Of a DNA stretch of 23,822 nt, positions 20,101 to 23,822 are shown one piece after another (the stretch's first letter is position 1; each line of letters starts with the position of its first letter). Origin of the DNA: a virus; IMG/VR virus record IMGVR_UViG_3300027503_000059, positions 1 to 23,822 of that record, one strand, 5' to 3'. The notes under the pieces were generated by a model, which saw nothing but the letters and a program-made list of their open reading frames with translations, was not told the DNA's origin and made no database searches. The position numbers and the translations under genes were made by a program.

Positions 20101-21808
20101 TGCAGATGGCAATACAAGATTGTTCTTAACAAAAGCAGATTATTCTTTAACACAAAATATTTTAGTAACCGTTGACGGTCATCAAGTCGACACAGGATTT
20201 ACTAATAGTACTATTGTTGCTGAAGATACAGGAACAACTATTGAACCTGGAAAAACAATGGTAGAATTTGGATTAACACCAGATGCAAATTCAATTATTA
20301 AAATCATTTGTTTGGGTTCAACATCAAATGTTGATAGTTCTGGATTGTCTGTAATTCGTGTTAATAAACAAATTTTAACATATGAGGGATCAACACGATC
20401 TTTTATGCTAGACAAATTTGTAGATCCATCTAGAAGTTCAGCAATTGCGTCTATGGTTGTTTTGTTAAACAATAAAAAATTAAAAGGCCCAGATACTTAT
20501 TATAGAATATACGACGGATCAAATAACGAAGTTGAAGTAGGTGTAGATCCAACATCTGTGGTAACATCAGTTGATGTTAGAGTTTATATTAATAATATAT
20601 TACAGCCATTTGTTACGGCATATATCTATGACGGCACTACCGGAACCGTGGTTGTTAATACAGAATATCTAGAATTGCAAGATGTTATTAGAATAGAAAT
20701 TATTAATAATGCAGAATATTCTGTTACAGATAACATTTTACAAATTTCTGATTTAGTAACCTTAGTAGACGAAGATCAAATAGAAGTAACTTGGTTTAGC
20801 GAATATCCAACGTTTGACATTGTTTCTGACGTTCATTCAGGAGGAAAAGTTCAATATCAATTGAATAGAGCCCCATTAGATTCTCATTATGTATGGGTTT
20901 ATAAGAATGGCGAGAGACTAGTTCAAGGAAAAGAATTTGTTGTTTCAACACCAAGGAATGTTGTATATCTGAATATTCCTTCTTTGTTAACTGACAAAAT
21001 TGAAATTATGGAATTTGGTAATAATGTTTATAAAACTCCAAGAGCTTTTGAAATGTATAAAGACATGTTTAACGTAACTCATTATAAGCGTTATGCTATT
21101 AATGATGTTCAGTTATCAAAAGAATTAAATTATTACGATACTACTATTGAAGTTAATGATGCTTCGGCTCTTGACGAACCTAATATGTCTAAAAATATTC
21201 CTGGAGTGGTAACAATCAACAAAGAACGCATCGAGTTCTTAACTAAATCCGGAAACGTGTTAGGACAATTAAGAAGAGGAACGTTAGGATCTTCAATCGG
21301 TCAAACTTATCCTGCAGGAACCCCAGTAATCAGTGCAGGTGTTGATGACATTATTCCTTATATTGATTCTCAAGAAAAAGAAGAGTTTGTTAGCGACGGA
21401 AGTACATTGTTGATTGGACCATTATCTTTTGTTCCAACAAAATCAACAAGATCTAGCTTTACCAGAAAAACAATTCCAGAAGATTTTGGAGCCTGCGATC
21501 AAGTAGAAATATTTGTTGCAGGCAAAAGATTAAGAAAAGATCAGTTATCTGTTTATAACGAATCTTTAGGATCAGTAAGTCCATCGGCAGATGAAATTTT
21601 AGAAGCAGAATTTTCTGTAGACGGAGCAACACCTTATATAAGATTAACTAAGCCAGCAACTGAAGGTACACGAATTTTAATAATTAGAAAAGTTGGTAGA
21701 TTATGGTACGAGAGAGCTGAAACTACAGCAAGTAGAGGTATTACGCTGCTTGATAACAATACAGCTATTGCTCGTTTCATTGATCAAAAGCCAACGGAAT
21801 TGCCATAA
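8123..21808 (+). CDS. Giant baseplate-associated structural protein, multi-domain (4561 aa)
   Basis: This single uninterrupted frame encodes about 4561 residues, roughly 0.5 MDa, with no frameshift or stop. N-terminal blocks typical of giant marine T4-like structural proteins are RYQLEPGVVLKKDG at about 75-88 and HYSWNPPVDWDKFINYREYF at about 123-142. A further block is KYFYDTDRPHRCPWEMLGF near 1150. The middle (2141-2735) carries six FG-GAP propeller blade motifs with Trp-rich modules between the first three. Gly/Tyr repeat blocks lie at 3131-3189 and 3484-3559, with EIKPYKTSIREYTSRY between them (from about 3417). From about 3587 to the end are beta-sandwich-like modules, then YKRYAIND and PGVVTINKERIEFLT. 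No catalytic motif, signal peptide or membrane helix is visible. It starts two bases after gp6, where T4 has gene 7. Orthology to gp7, which is far smaller, is only positional. The stop is followed by another in-frame TAA. Confidence 0.9.
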   Translation: MAKFFPKSQLPIRKSSDLLPKVFQTDANDKFLSGVLDPLLQPGTLEKNVGYVGRRYGKTYNGSDIYLDTDATLRSRYQLEPGVVLKKDGKTQNFYDFIDFKNILKYFGNNEDRDDLIDQHQHYSWNPPVDWDKFINYREYFWMPSGPPPIRILGQSSSVISTYRVKLGEASSFIFSPDGYTNNPRITLYRGQKYKFIVNVPGNGFVIRTSYDTGSLTFNPDLFYPQGSIVVFNGSVWKAKVPVSPADGSTITTESQDWEFVEIVNANSAALDYTKGITNFGIENGTLTFDVPYDAPDILYYQSITDPNKFGQFIISDIEENSKININDDIIGKTTYTSSNGIELSNGMIVNFGGVVTPEKYSKGNWLVEGVGKAISLTNFDDLVVPVLTSDVPEVLFDNEGFDTAPFDDASSYPGTKDYITIAKSSKDLNPWSRYNRWFHRSVLELSFKLSGEDFYHDEAARAKRPIIEFLPNLKLYEHGVFAKETVDYIDTFTSDVFSKIEGSTGYSIDGEPLFNGARILVTADTDSLANNKIYQVKFFTQNGQNQITLIKVDDTESIIGETLLVRRGKKNKGTMFYYDGTAWLSSQEKTKVNQAPLFDAFDENGVSFSDKDTYPVSTFRGTKILAYKESTGVVDLELGFPISYLNISNVGDISFEFVWDIESFTYEVLRKSYSKNINTGFCKFNLTDEYVNHWIETEQKYLQPIIDSQVITTATDTVYFNTVDWFKVTDQDEIYFYKNGERYTESYTRQGGNFIFATPFAVKDVLVIKIFCNLIPEEGYYEIPVGLEKNPLNNELTDFTFGQAVDHISSGLEFYNGFSGLVVGNNSLRDIHGFQAYTKRFLKHESVAPVALTLLVDKQVNLIKALRYAKKSYTDFKHNFIKISGELDFDGDIPKLVDNIINELTRGKNPSSPFVNSDMIGSGAYTNLIYEVEDPDINTFVISDKFDLKTLSNRAVYLYINNQQLINGFDYEFNSDFSFVNILKTLNVGDILEIREYVSSGFNHIPQTPTKIGLFKKFVPEKFLDDTFVEPKYMIQGHDGSLTTAFNDYRDDALLELELRIFNNIKKEYDENIFDIDATAGGYYKTGIFEYNQIIQINTQEFLKWIADTNIDYVSNSYFDSENSFTYTYSNMSDPAGLENLPGWWRGVYKYFYDTDRPHRCPWEMLGFSIKPTWWESEYGPAPYTRNNLLLWEDLAAGLIRQGPRAGVHKRYVRSTLLTHIPVDGDGKLLSPLDSNLAQNFSLINNQGDFNFGDISPAEHAWYSSSEYPFATIIGMALLRPFEFVGKNFDNSKIVRNKLNQLVHTDTGIFVKVEDLVGSSSGGYLTSGLVSYIVDYLKSHNINENVLQEKLDEIDVYLTHRLSGFVDQTQQRFILDSKNPNSTSANIFVPVENQEIYYNVSAPIASIIYSAVIVEKMTNGWKISGYDFLDPHFTYFAPVISQIDPLISVGGVSENFVNWTEDKFYGNGVVARYNNEYYRSVKSHQSGSTFDLTLWKKLPDLPKKDDVQAFKRRTFNTIREQKISYGTTIGTIQGVVDFLLGYEQYLISKGFKFDRYDTDSKVTQDWFTSAKEFMYWTQHNWAPGSLLTLSPAAEKMDVSYPIGVPDNLLDSFYEYQVFRGDGQPLTPNFLNIKRDFQNITIETTNTAEGIYFFKAHLVLKEHVAIFDDRTVFNDVIYDKTTGYRQERVKARGFRTVDWDGDYTSPGFLFDNVNIIAWQPYTDYRLGDIVNYKSYNWVTKSNHTSTDQFVNAFWTKLDSTPNKRLVPNFDYRINQFEDYYNLDADGLGSSQRDLGRHAIGYQTREYLQNLAEDDVTQFQLYQGFIREKGTLNAAVKIFDKLSKTTEDSIVLNEEWAFNVGTLGGVDELNEVEFAFNKDSLQVNPQPMIFVSSAYTGVILDQYLRIPASDFTNAPSPFTTSIIPKTDFDQFQSAGYVKLDQVDFVIKNRSDLETLDITQVKDGDHFWITFDNSAWTVLRFTRKPLLTLISAIKTGTTIEITFNRRHAFIVDDYIGINDVPNLTGFYKINEVTLTSVIIACASDAKDPLVDTSTLIRVYGLDNVRFSSGSDIDQEYVALLPNNSKLWFDSNDNGLWEVVQKNKVFSYKSLTDYGTTVPEGTGHAVCYVERLQQTITSMPSNSMVLVYVEGPTGLKIKQTFAPEPELYLLLSNSFGEELAVSPDGHFLAVGCPRASGVPSAYIGVFDPTANYEIGDVVEYAGKLWKATTAVVGDGSTIDIQSNDWEPTSLLTYDPNFGRGEGFRNQGAVSIYVWNNQNWSLTTTLVSPRPAFDENFGSNISISKSGSDYWMAVSAPGSLDSRGRIYLYRYNSETLAWEQHENNNYIGVYVSDPARQYPKGSIVWWNNSYWKAVEDTNGDGSTISISSPDWIKIDDISSQSSLPTNVSIEDDGSTISSGLLSESDLAELTKQGDMFGSAMAMNKDGSILVVGVADSDGIYFANYKGIWSATQEYIAGDVVKYQGYYHRLTNVRPEDPVDSATYRSFGEYPDDGLPWTNVGDSTIPYSTGKVYIYQRDSNSVYKLKQTITAGSIGLFDDTGNNESITVGDKFGFSVDVDATGQHIVISAPQADINLQNQGAVYYFSATSLTNPEWRLKQKLESFEEYNNLLFGSDVSISSGTERIVVGAKNAPYKSYAYFETGTTFDKNSTIFSTFNGYSGQVYSFERVSGKYFLTEKLEADVTNNESFGYAIDATSDVIVVGSPNYNNGDGLVRTFRKDTSVKSLKTLAVQEQLIDISKIKNISLIDADKNVKISDIDFIDPIKLKILGLAEQELNFKTPYDPAIYTNGTEETVVDPDAAWFTKNVGKLWWNLNTAKWLYYEQGDIAYRNGNWGQLAKGSTIDVYEWVETTLLPSEWSALADTTAGLTEGISGQPLYPNDDVYSVKQFYNEITQQVTEIKYYYWVKGSTVVPQKVNRKLSAGEVAALIETPISSGYPILALLDSDKILAYNFNKFVTSGRALLNIEFYTNESSVNPVHREYVLLAEGVADNLPPETLETKWIDSLVGFDQAGNTVPDPKLSTKEKYGLSFRPRQSMFVNRSEILKIVITNINSLLLTNPYSEILNFDNLNSTDLEPDEKLNEYDVAVDTITDLEQIGAIRVRQAVLQANIVNGEVDTIDIVDSGFGYKNAPYIEIQGDGTGARAYITIDNQGRVSSVKIQTTGRKYTTATVKIREYSVLVRTDETINNFWSIYSWDQQRRIFYKSKSQGYDVRNYWSYIDWWKPGYSTSTRILYEVPSLYLEPTIYTEPGDLIRVKEYANGGWAVLERTADGSGEILGKYLLVARQNGTIEFKDSLYNTKTTAIGFDNVGYYDTALYDLEPSRELRIILNSIKTDLFVGDLKVEWNKLFFTCVRYAFSENQPIFWAFKTSFINALHNVGSLEHKVSYKNDNLPAYQKYLEEIKPYKTSIREYTSRYVNQESTNTDILDFDLPPVYSTRDNKIVPVNNGYNLFDQYPWKWWYDNKGFSVVSIEVSYAGADYTSVPTVLIEGNGTGAKAKAYISNGKVSGITMVDIGEGYTETPTITLVGGNGSSLLKAKAIAILGQTKARTFNLGIKFDRISKEGIYNAFTHSQTFTASGRTAVFDLAFAPTRDKSKITIVKNKQLILNNEYSLSLFKTSTDDYKILKGRLIFVDPPAKDDVITITYEKNDELLDAVNRINKYYSPTSGMIGNEVGQLMTGIDFGGVQVQGTTFDVTGGWDALPWFTDSWDSVDSNDDYYVIVDGSTSGIELPEAPVENQIITIYLQRAGTSKPIRIDDPHFDHAGDSALVTNSNALMPTFVGDGSTKIVSIENYFQTYAGDVLIFRPAESDGSVNITDTNLLDSKISGGTLASMSGAYSTATGMTAEEIVISGGAFNTPDHTPAPEENVPGQILDSVSIKVFQTTISGAATIQNKVVISDGITSRYAIDLTIIEEASILVYVDKISYVSFGDSTTSYSIDFTTNEIVFNTPPALGSTIEIIAIGRGGIALLDFQEFVADGNTRLFLTKADYSLTQNILVTVDGHQVDTGFTNSTIVAEDTGTTIEPGKTMVEFGLTPDANSIIKIICLGSTSNVDSSGLSVIRVNKQILTYEGSTRSFMLDKFVDPSRSSAIASMVVLLNNKKLKGPDTYYRIYDGSNNEVEVGVDPTSVVTSVDVRVYINNILQPFVTAYIYDGTTGTVVVNTEYLELQDVIRIEIINNAEYSVTDNILQISDLVTLVDEDQIEVTWFSEYPTFDIVSDVHSGGKVQYQLNRAPLDSHYVWVYKNGERLVQGKEFVVSTPRNVVYLNIPSLLTDKIEIMEFGNNVYKTPRAFEMYKDMFNVTHYKRYAINDVQLSKELNYYDTTIEVNDASALDEPNMSKNIPGVVTINKERIEFLTKSGNVLGQLRRGTLGSSIGQTYPAGTPVISAGVDDIIPYIDSQEKEEFVSDGSTLLIGPLSFVPTKSTRSSFTRKTIPEDFGACDQVEIFVAGKRLRKDQLSVYNESLGSVSPSADEILEAEFSVDGATPYIRLTKPATEGTRILIIRKVGRLWYERAETTASRGITLLDNNTAIARFIDQKPTELP
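8792..8905 (+). repeat. Trp-rich module A1 of the giant protein
   Basis: Residues 224-261 contain GSIVVFNGSVWKA, then DGSTI and a closing DWEFV. The pattern hydrophobic-G-x-I/V-V-x-x-x-G/N-x-x-W-K-A recalls small chitin- or glycan-binding modules (CBM5/12-like). It shares the DGSTI and final DW with copies A2 and A3 far downstream. The binding role is inferred. Confidence 0.55.
12515..12619 (+). repeat. Trp-rich module B1 of the giant protein
   Basis: Residues 1465-1499 contain GVVARYNNEYYRSVKSH and end FDLTLWKKL. It shares the opening V-V-x-x-x-x-x-x-Y/W pattern with the A modules, but has the H-x-S/T ... F ... W-x-K-L ending seen again in B2. Confidence 0.5.
13274..13393 (+). repeat. Trp-rich module B2 of the giant protein
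   Basis: Residues 1718-1757 contain YRLGDIVNYKSYNWVTKSNH and end FVNAFWTKL. The YxxGDxVxYxxxxWxxxxxH layout is the clearest carbohydrate-module-like pattern in the chain. The ending pairs with module B1, about 220 residues upstream. Confidence 0.55.
14729..14854 (+). repeat. Trp-rich module A2, inserted after propeller blade 1
   Basis: Residues 2203-2244 contain NYEIGDVVEYAGKLWKATTA, then GDGSTI and the closing DWEP. The copy is closely related to A1 and A3 at protein level, but its DNA has diverged, so the duplication is old rather than recent. It lies between the FG motif of blade 1 and that blade's outer strand GAVSIYVW. Confidence 0.6.
15155..15292 (+). repeat. Trp-rich module A3, inserted after propeller blade 2
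   Basis: Residues 2345-2390 contain YPKGSIVWWNNSYWKAVED, then GDGSTI and the closing DWIKI. This is the same subtype as A1 and A2. It follows blade 2's outer strand GRIYLYRY and precedes blade 3 at residue 2432. Confidence 0.6.
15506..15667 (+). repeat. Trp-rich module C, inserted within propeller blade 3
   Basis: Residues 2462-2515 contain YIAGDVVKYQGYYHRLTNV and end DGLPWTNV. It has the GDVVxYxGxY core of the other modules, but a longer second half without the DGSTI segment. It lies between the blade 3 FG motif and that blade's outer strand GKVYIYQR. Confidence 0.5.
17513..17689 (+). repeat. Gly/Tyr (GxGY, GDGTGA) repeat block 1
   Basis: Residues 3131-3189 read as a half-repeat pair: SGFGYKNAPYIEIQGDGTGA, then a variable strand, a turn with QGRV, and VKIQTTGRKYTTATVKI. 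The same plan, G-x-x-Y-x-x-x-P-x-hydrophobic then G-x-G-T-G-A-x-A, is repeated in block 2. These are probably small beta modules. Their function is unknown. Confidence 0.6.
18572..18799 (+). repeat. Gly/Tyr (GxGY, GNGTGA) repeat block 2
   Basis: Residues 3484-3559 contain AGADYTSVPTVLIEGNGTGA, a KVSGI turn, and then a second copy, IGEGYTETPTITLVGGNGSS, ending KAKAIAIL. Both halves match block 1, about 350 residues upstream, so the unit occurs at least three to four times in the giant protein. Confidence 0.65.
18881..21808 (+). other. C-terminal beta-sandwich-like module array of the giant protein
   Basis: Residues 3587 to the end show a loosely repeated plan: an opening F-x-x-x-G-x-T/S-x-x-F-x-L, then a strand with V-x-V-x-x-x, a tyrosine-bearing turn, and a closing I/V-x-F-x-x-P-P-x-x-x-x-x-I-x-I. 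Clear copies start at about residues 3587 (TFTASGRTAVFDL, closing LIFVDPPAKDDVITITY), 3940-3983 (closing EIVFNTPPALGSTIEIIAIG) and 3989 (FQEFVADGNTRLFLT). The terminal part has FVSDGSTLLIGPLSF. This looks like a chain of small all-beta domains, as in elongated tail or fibre proteins. Domain limits are estimated. Confidence 0.5.
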
Positions 21809-21814
21809 TAAATA
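21807..21814 (+). promoter_or_regulatory. Candidate T4-type late promoter after the giant gene
   Basis: AATAAATA matches the NATAAATA late-promoter core and overlaps the stop codon of the giant gene. Initiation a few bases downstream would place the ATG at 21819 at or before the transcript start, and the ATG at 21840 inside a short leader. It therefore helps decide the start of the next gene. It could give the 21840 gene and the fibre gene their own transcript in addition to read-through. Confidence 0.45.
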
Positions 21815-21839
21815 ACATATGGAGATAAAAGAGTCTAAA

Positions 21840-22487
21840 ATGCCACAAGATCAAAACACAAATAGCAAGGTAACCGAACAAAAACCCAACGAAACGGGCG
21901 GGTTTCACTTCGAAGGTCATATTAAAATATTTGATCCGCAGACCAAAGAGGTTTTTGTGGATAAGAGAAACGCCATTCACTATGAAAATATGTCAGTAGC
22001 AATGGTAAACAGCCTTTCAAATCAAGGGCTAGGAACAATATATCAAATGGCTTTTGGAACAGGAGGAACAATTGTTGATCCTACAGGGCTTATTTCGTAT
22101 TTGACCCCAAATACCGTTGGTGTTAATTCTAGCTTGTATAATCAAACTTATCAGAAAATTGTTGACCAAAACGCTTCTGAAAACACCGACCCTGTTCGAA
22201 ATAAAATGGAAATTCGACATGTAAGCGGAGCAACATATTCAGATATTGTTGTTAGTTGTTTACTTGATTACGGAGAGCCCGACGGTCAAGAAGCATTTGA
22301 TAATAGTCAAGATATGAGCGGAAATTTTGTGTTTGACGAGCTTGGGCTAAAAAGTTATGATCCAAACGGTAACGGAAAACTATTAACTCATGTAATTTTC
22401 CACCCAGTGCAAAAATCATTGAATAGATTATTGCAAGTTGATTATACAATTCGAGTTCAAAGTTTAACTGGATATAATGAGGTTTAA
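21840..22487 (+). CDS. Unrecognised small structural protein between giant protein and fibre
   Basis: This 215-residue protein is not one I can name. It has a polar N-terminus, then GGFHFEGHIKIFDPQTKEVF and KRNAIHYENMSVAMVNSL, a Gly-rich YQMAFGTGGTIVDPTG stretch, and a C-terminal beta-rich part with FVFDELGLKSYDP and HVIFHPVQKSLNRLLQVDY. The F-D-E-L-G-L-K strand and the short all-beta build recall small baseplate or fibre-attachment proteins, but no T4 counterpart (such as gp8) is evident. Upstream GAG at 21831-21833 is well spaced for the ATG at 21840. An in-frame ATG at 21819 would add seven residues, but lies at the expected transcript start of the candidate late promoter. No membrane segment or signal peptide is visible. 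Confidence 0.75.
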   Translation: MPQDQNTNSKVTEQKPNETGGFHFEGHIKIFDPQTKEVFVDKRNAIHYENMSVAMVNSLSNQGLGTIYQMAFGTGGTIVDPTGLISYLTPNTVGVNSSLYNQTYQKIVDQNASENTDPVRNKMEIRHVSGATYSDIVVSCLLDYGEPDGQEAFDNSQDMSGNFVFDELGLKSYDPNGNGKLLTHVIFHPVQKSLNRLLQVDYTIRVQSLTGYNEV

Positions 22488-22489
22488 TC

Positions 22490-23822
22490 ATGCCGTATAG
22501 CGTAAATTACACAGATAAAAATACAAAATCGCCAATTACGGTATATGACAATACTTCAAGTACCGATACAACATTAACATTTCCCGGACGAAATGTTACA
22601 GGCTACGGCCAGATTATTGCAGAAAATTTTCTCCACCTATTAGAAAATTTTGCTAGCCCCACCGAACCAGTTAATCCAGTTGAAGGGCAATTGTGGTATG
22701 AAAGTGAAACTGGTACACTGATGATCTTTGACAACACCAGTTGGAAAGCAGCAGGCAGTATTCAGAAAAGCCCAACACAACCATCTGTTAGTGCAGACAA
22801 GGTTGGAGAGATCTGGGTCGACACCGTTAAACAACAATTATATGTTTGGTCAGGTGAAACATGGGTGTTGGTTGGTCCTCAATTCAGTACAACTAGCGGT
22901 TTAAGAACTGGACCAATTGTTGACATTATTGACGACTCGGACAACACAGCTCGTAAAATTATTAAATTTTTAGTAGATGAAACGCCAATTGCTATTATTA
23001 GCGAAGATAGTTTTACTCCTAAAATTAGTATTCCTGGTTTTATCGATATTAAATCAGGAATTAATTTAACAACCGTTGCATCGGGCGACGGTAATTATGC
23101 TCCAAAATTGTACGGAACTGCTCAAGCAGCAGATGCATTGATTGTTAATGATGTAGAAGTTGTTGCTTCAAAGTTTTTAAGATCTGATATTACTAATACA
23201 ACTGAATATGGAATTAACGTTAAAAGTAATAGCGGTATTACATTAGGAGTTGACAGCGGATTTAGAATTTCATCTTCTGCAACATCGGCAAAAATTTATA
23301 ATGCCAATCCTGGAAGTAGTATTGATTTACAAGTTAATAGAAACGGTAGTCAATCAACAATTTTAAGAGTTATTGATAATAAGATTGGTATTAATATTGA
23401 AACTCCTCAGCGTGAACTTGACGTAGGTGGCGATATTGGTGTTAGCGGTGATGTTATTATCACAAGCACAGATCCAAGTACAAATTTTAATAACGGATCT
23501 TTGAGAACAGCAGGCGGAGCCGCAGTTACAAAAAATTTAATTGTTGGAACAGAATTAGAAGTTGGCGGAACAACTACTATTAAAAATCTTCTTCCAAAGA
23601 CAACTGAAACATATAGTTTAGGTGCAGATCCTACAACCGGCGGAAAACGTTGGGATACGGTTTACGCTAAAACTATCAAAGCAGATTTCTTAAAGGGTGT
23701 GTTAGACGGTGACGTTGCAGGTAATGCTAGAACAGCCACTAATTTAAGAACGGTTACTAGTTTTCAAATTAAAGGCGACGTAACATCTCAGGTTATTAAT
23801 TTTGACGGTTCTGTTGGCGGAA
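22490..23822 (+). CDS. Tail-fibre-like protein, N-terminal part (cut by window edge)
   Basis: An open frame of 444 codons starts at the ATG at 22490, two bases after the previous stop, with GAGG at 22479-22482, and runs past the right edge. The N-terminus, with TLTFPGRNVTGYGQIIAENF then LHLLENFA, is a block I associate with tail-fibre or structural proteins of marine T4-like phages. Two tandem Trp modules follow at residues 64-90 (GQLWYESETGTLMIFDNTSW) and 104-130 (GEIWVDTVKQQLYVWSGETW). Residues 299-320 (IGINIETPQRELDVGGDIGV) match the stalk motif often found before peptidase-S74 intramolecular chaperones. The end has LGADPTTGGKRWDTVYAKTI and GNARTATNL, typical of fibre shafts. A C-terminal chaperone would lie outside the window. 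Confidence 0.85.
   Translation, partial: MPYSVNYTDKNTKSPITVYDNTSSTDTTLTFPGRNVTGYGQIIAENFLHLLENFASPTEPVNPVEGQLWYESETGTLMIFDNTSWKAAGSIQKSPTQPSVSADKVGEIWVDTVKQQLYVWSGETWVLVGPQFSTTSGLRTGPIVDIIDDSDNTARKIIKFLVDETPIAIISEDSFTPKISIPGFIDIKSGINLTTVASGDGNYAPKLYGTAQAADALIVNDVEVVASKFLRSDITNTTEYGINVKSNSGITLGVDSGFRISSSATSAKIYNANPGSSIDLQVNRNGSQSTILRVIDNKIGINIETPQRELDVGGDIGVSGDVIITSTDPSTNFNNGSLRTAGGAAVTKNLIVGTELEVGGTTTIKNLLPKTTETYSLGADPTTGGKRWDTVYAKTIKADFLKGVLDGDVAGNARTATNLRTVTSFQIKGDVTSQVINFDGSVGG
22679..22879 (+). repeat. Tandem Trp-rich repeat in the fibre N-terminus
   Basis: Residues 64-90 and 104-130 share G-Q/E-L/I-W-Y/V-x-x-x-x-x-x-L-x-I/V-x-x-x-x-x-W-x-x-x-G. The two units are about 40 residues apart and joined by a Pro/Ser linker. 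They are related at protein level but diverged in DNA. Confidence 0.65.

Noticed and set aside
8123-21808. The giant gene as a tape-measure protein
   Set aside because: It lacks the long helical coiled-coil and membrane segments typical of tape measures, is beta-rich and Trp-rich throughout, and lies among baseplate genes.

Overview
The window is part of the virion-structural late region of a tailed phage with a contractile, T4-type tail (myovirus). Several proteins carry T4 baseplate signatures: gp53, gp5, gp25 and gp6. The DNA is strongly AT-rich. The protein families, especially the giant Trp-rich baseplate-associated protein and the fibre N-terminus, resemble those I know from marine T4-like phages of cyanobacteria and Pelagibacter. 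The host cannot be fixed from this window: no host-derived gene or tRNA is present.

Layout, all on the + strand and tightly packed. At 1-108 is the 3' end of an unidentified gene. At 110-409 is a short gp53-like baseplate wedge protein. At 411-2720 is a 769-residue tail or baseplate-hub candidate. At 2729-4231 is a gp5-like spike protein with an OB fold and a VgrG-like beta-helix but no lysozyme domain. At 4234-4671 is a gp25-like sheath initiator, and at 4713-8120 an enlarged gp6-like wedge protein. At 8123-21808 is a single 4561-residue giant structural protein. At 21840-22487 is a small unrecognised structural protein, and at 22490-23822 the N-terminal part of a tail-fibre-like protein cut by the window edge. 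Gaps between genes are 1 to 41 bases, so no gene-free stretch exceeds 300 bases. I saw no RNA gene, CRISPR array, insertion sequence, origin or convincing terminator.

How the parts work together: gp53, gp6 and gp25 belong to the baseplate wedge and sheath-initiation layer. The gp5-like spike sits on the central axis. The 769-residue protein probably belongs to the hub. The giant protein lies directly after gp6, the position of gene 7 in T4, and is probably a peripheral baseplate or fibre-network component. The last gene probably encodes a fibre contacting the host. Two NATAAATA octamers, the core of T4-type late promoters, stand immediately before gp6 and before the 21840 gene and suggest late transcription with internal re-initiation.

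The most interesting object is the giant protein. It contains at least six FG-GAP (integrin-alpha-type) beta-propeller blade motifs. Short Trp-rich modules resembling carbohydrate-binding folds are interleaved after the first three blades, and related modules occur elsewhere in the chain. It also carries two Gly/Tyr repeat blocks and a long run of beta-sandwich-like modules at the C-terminus.
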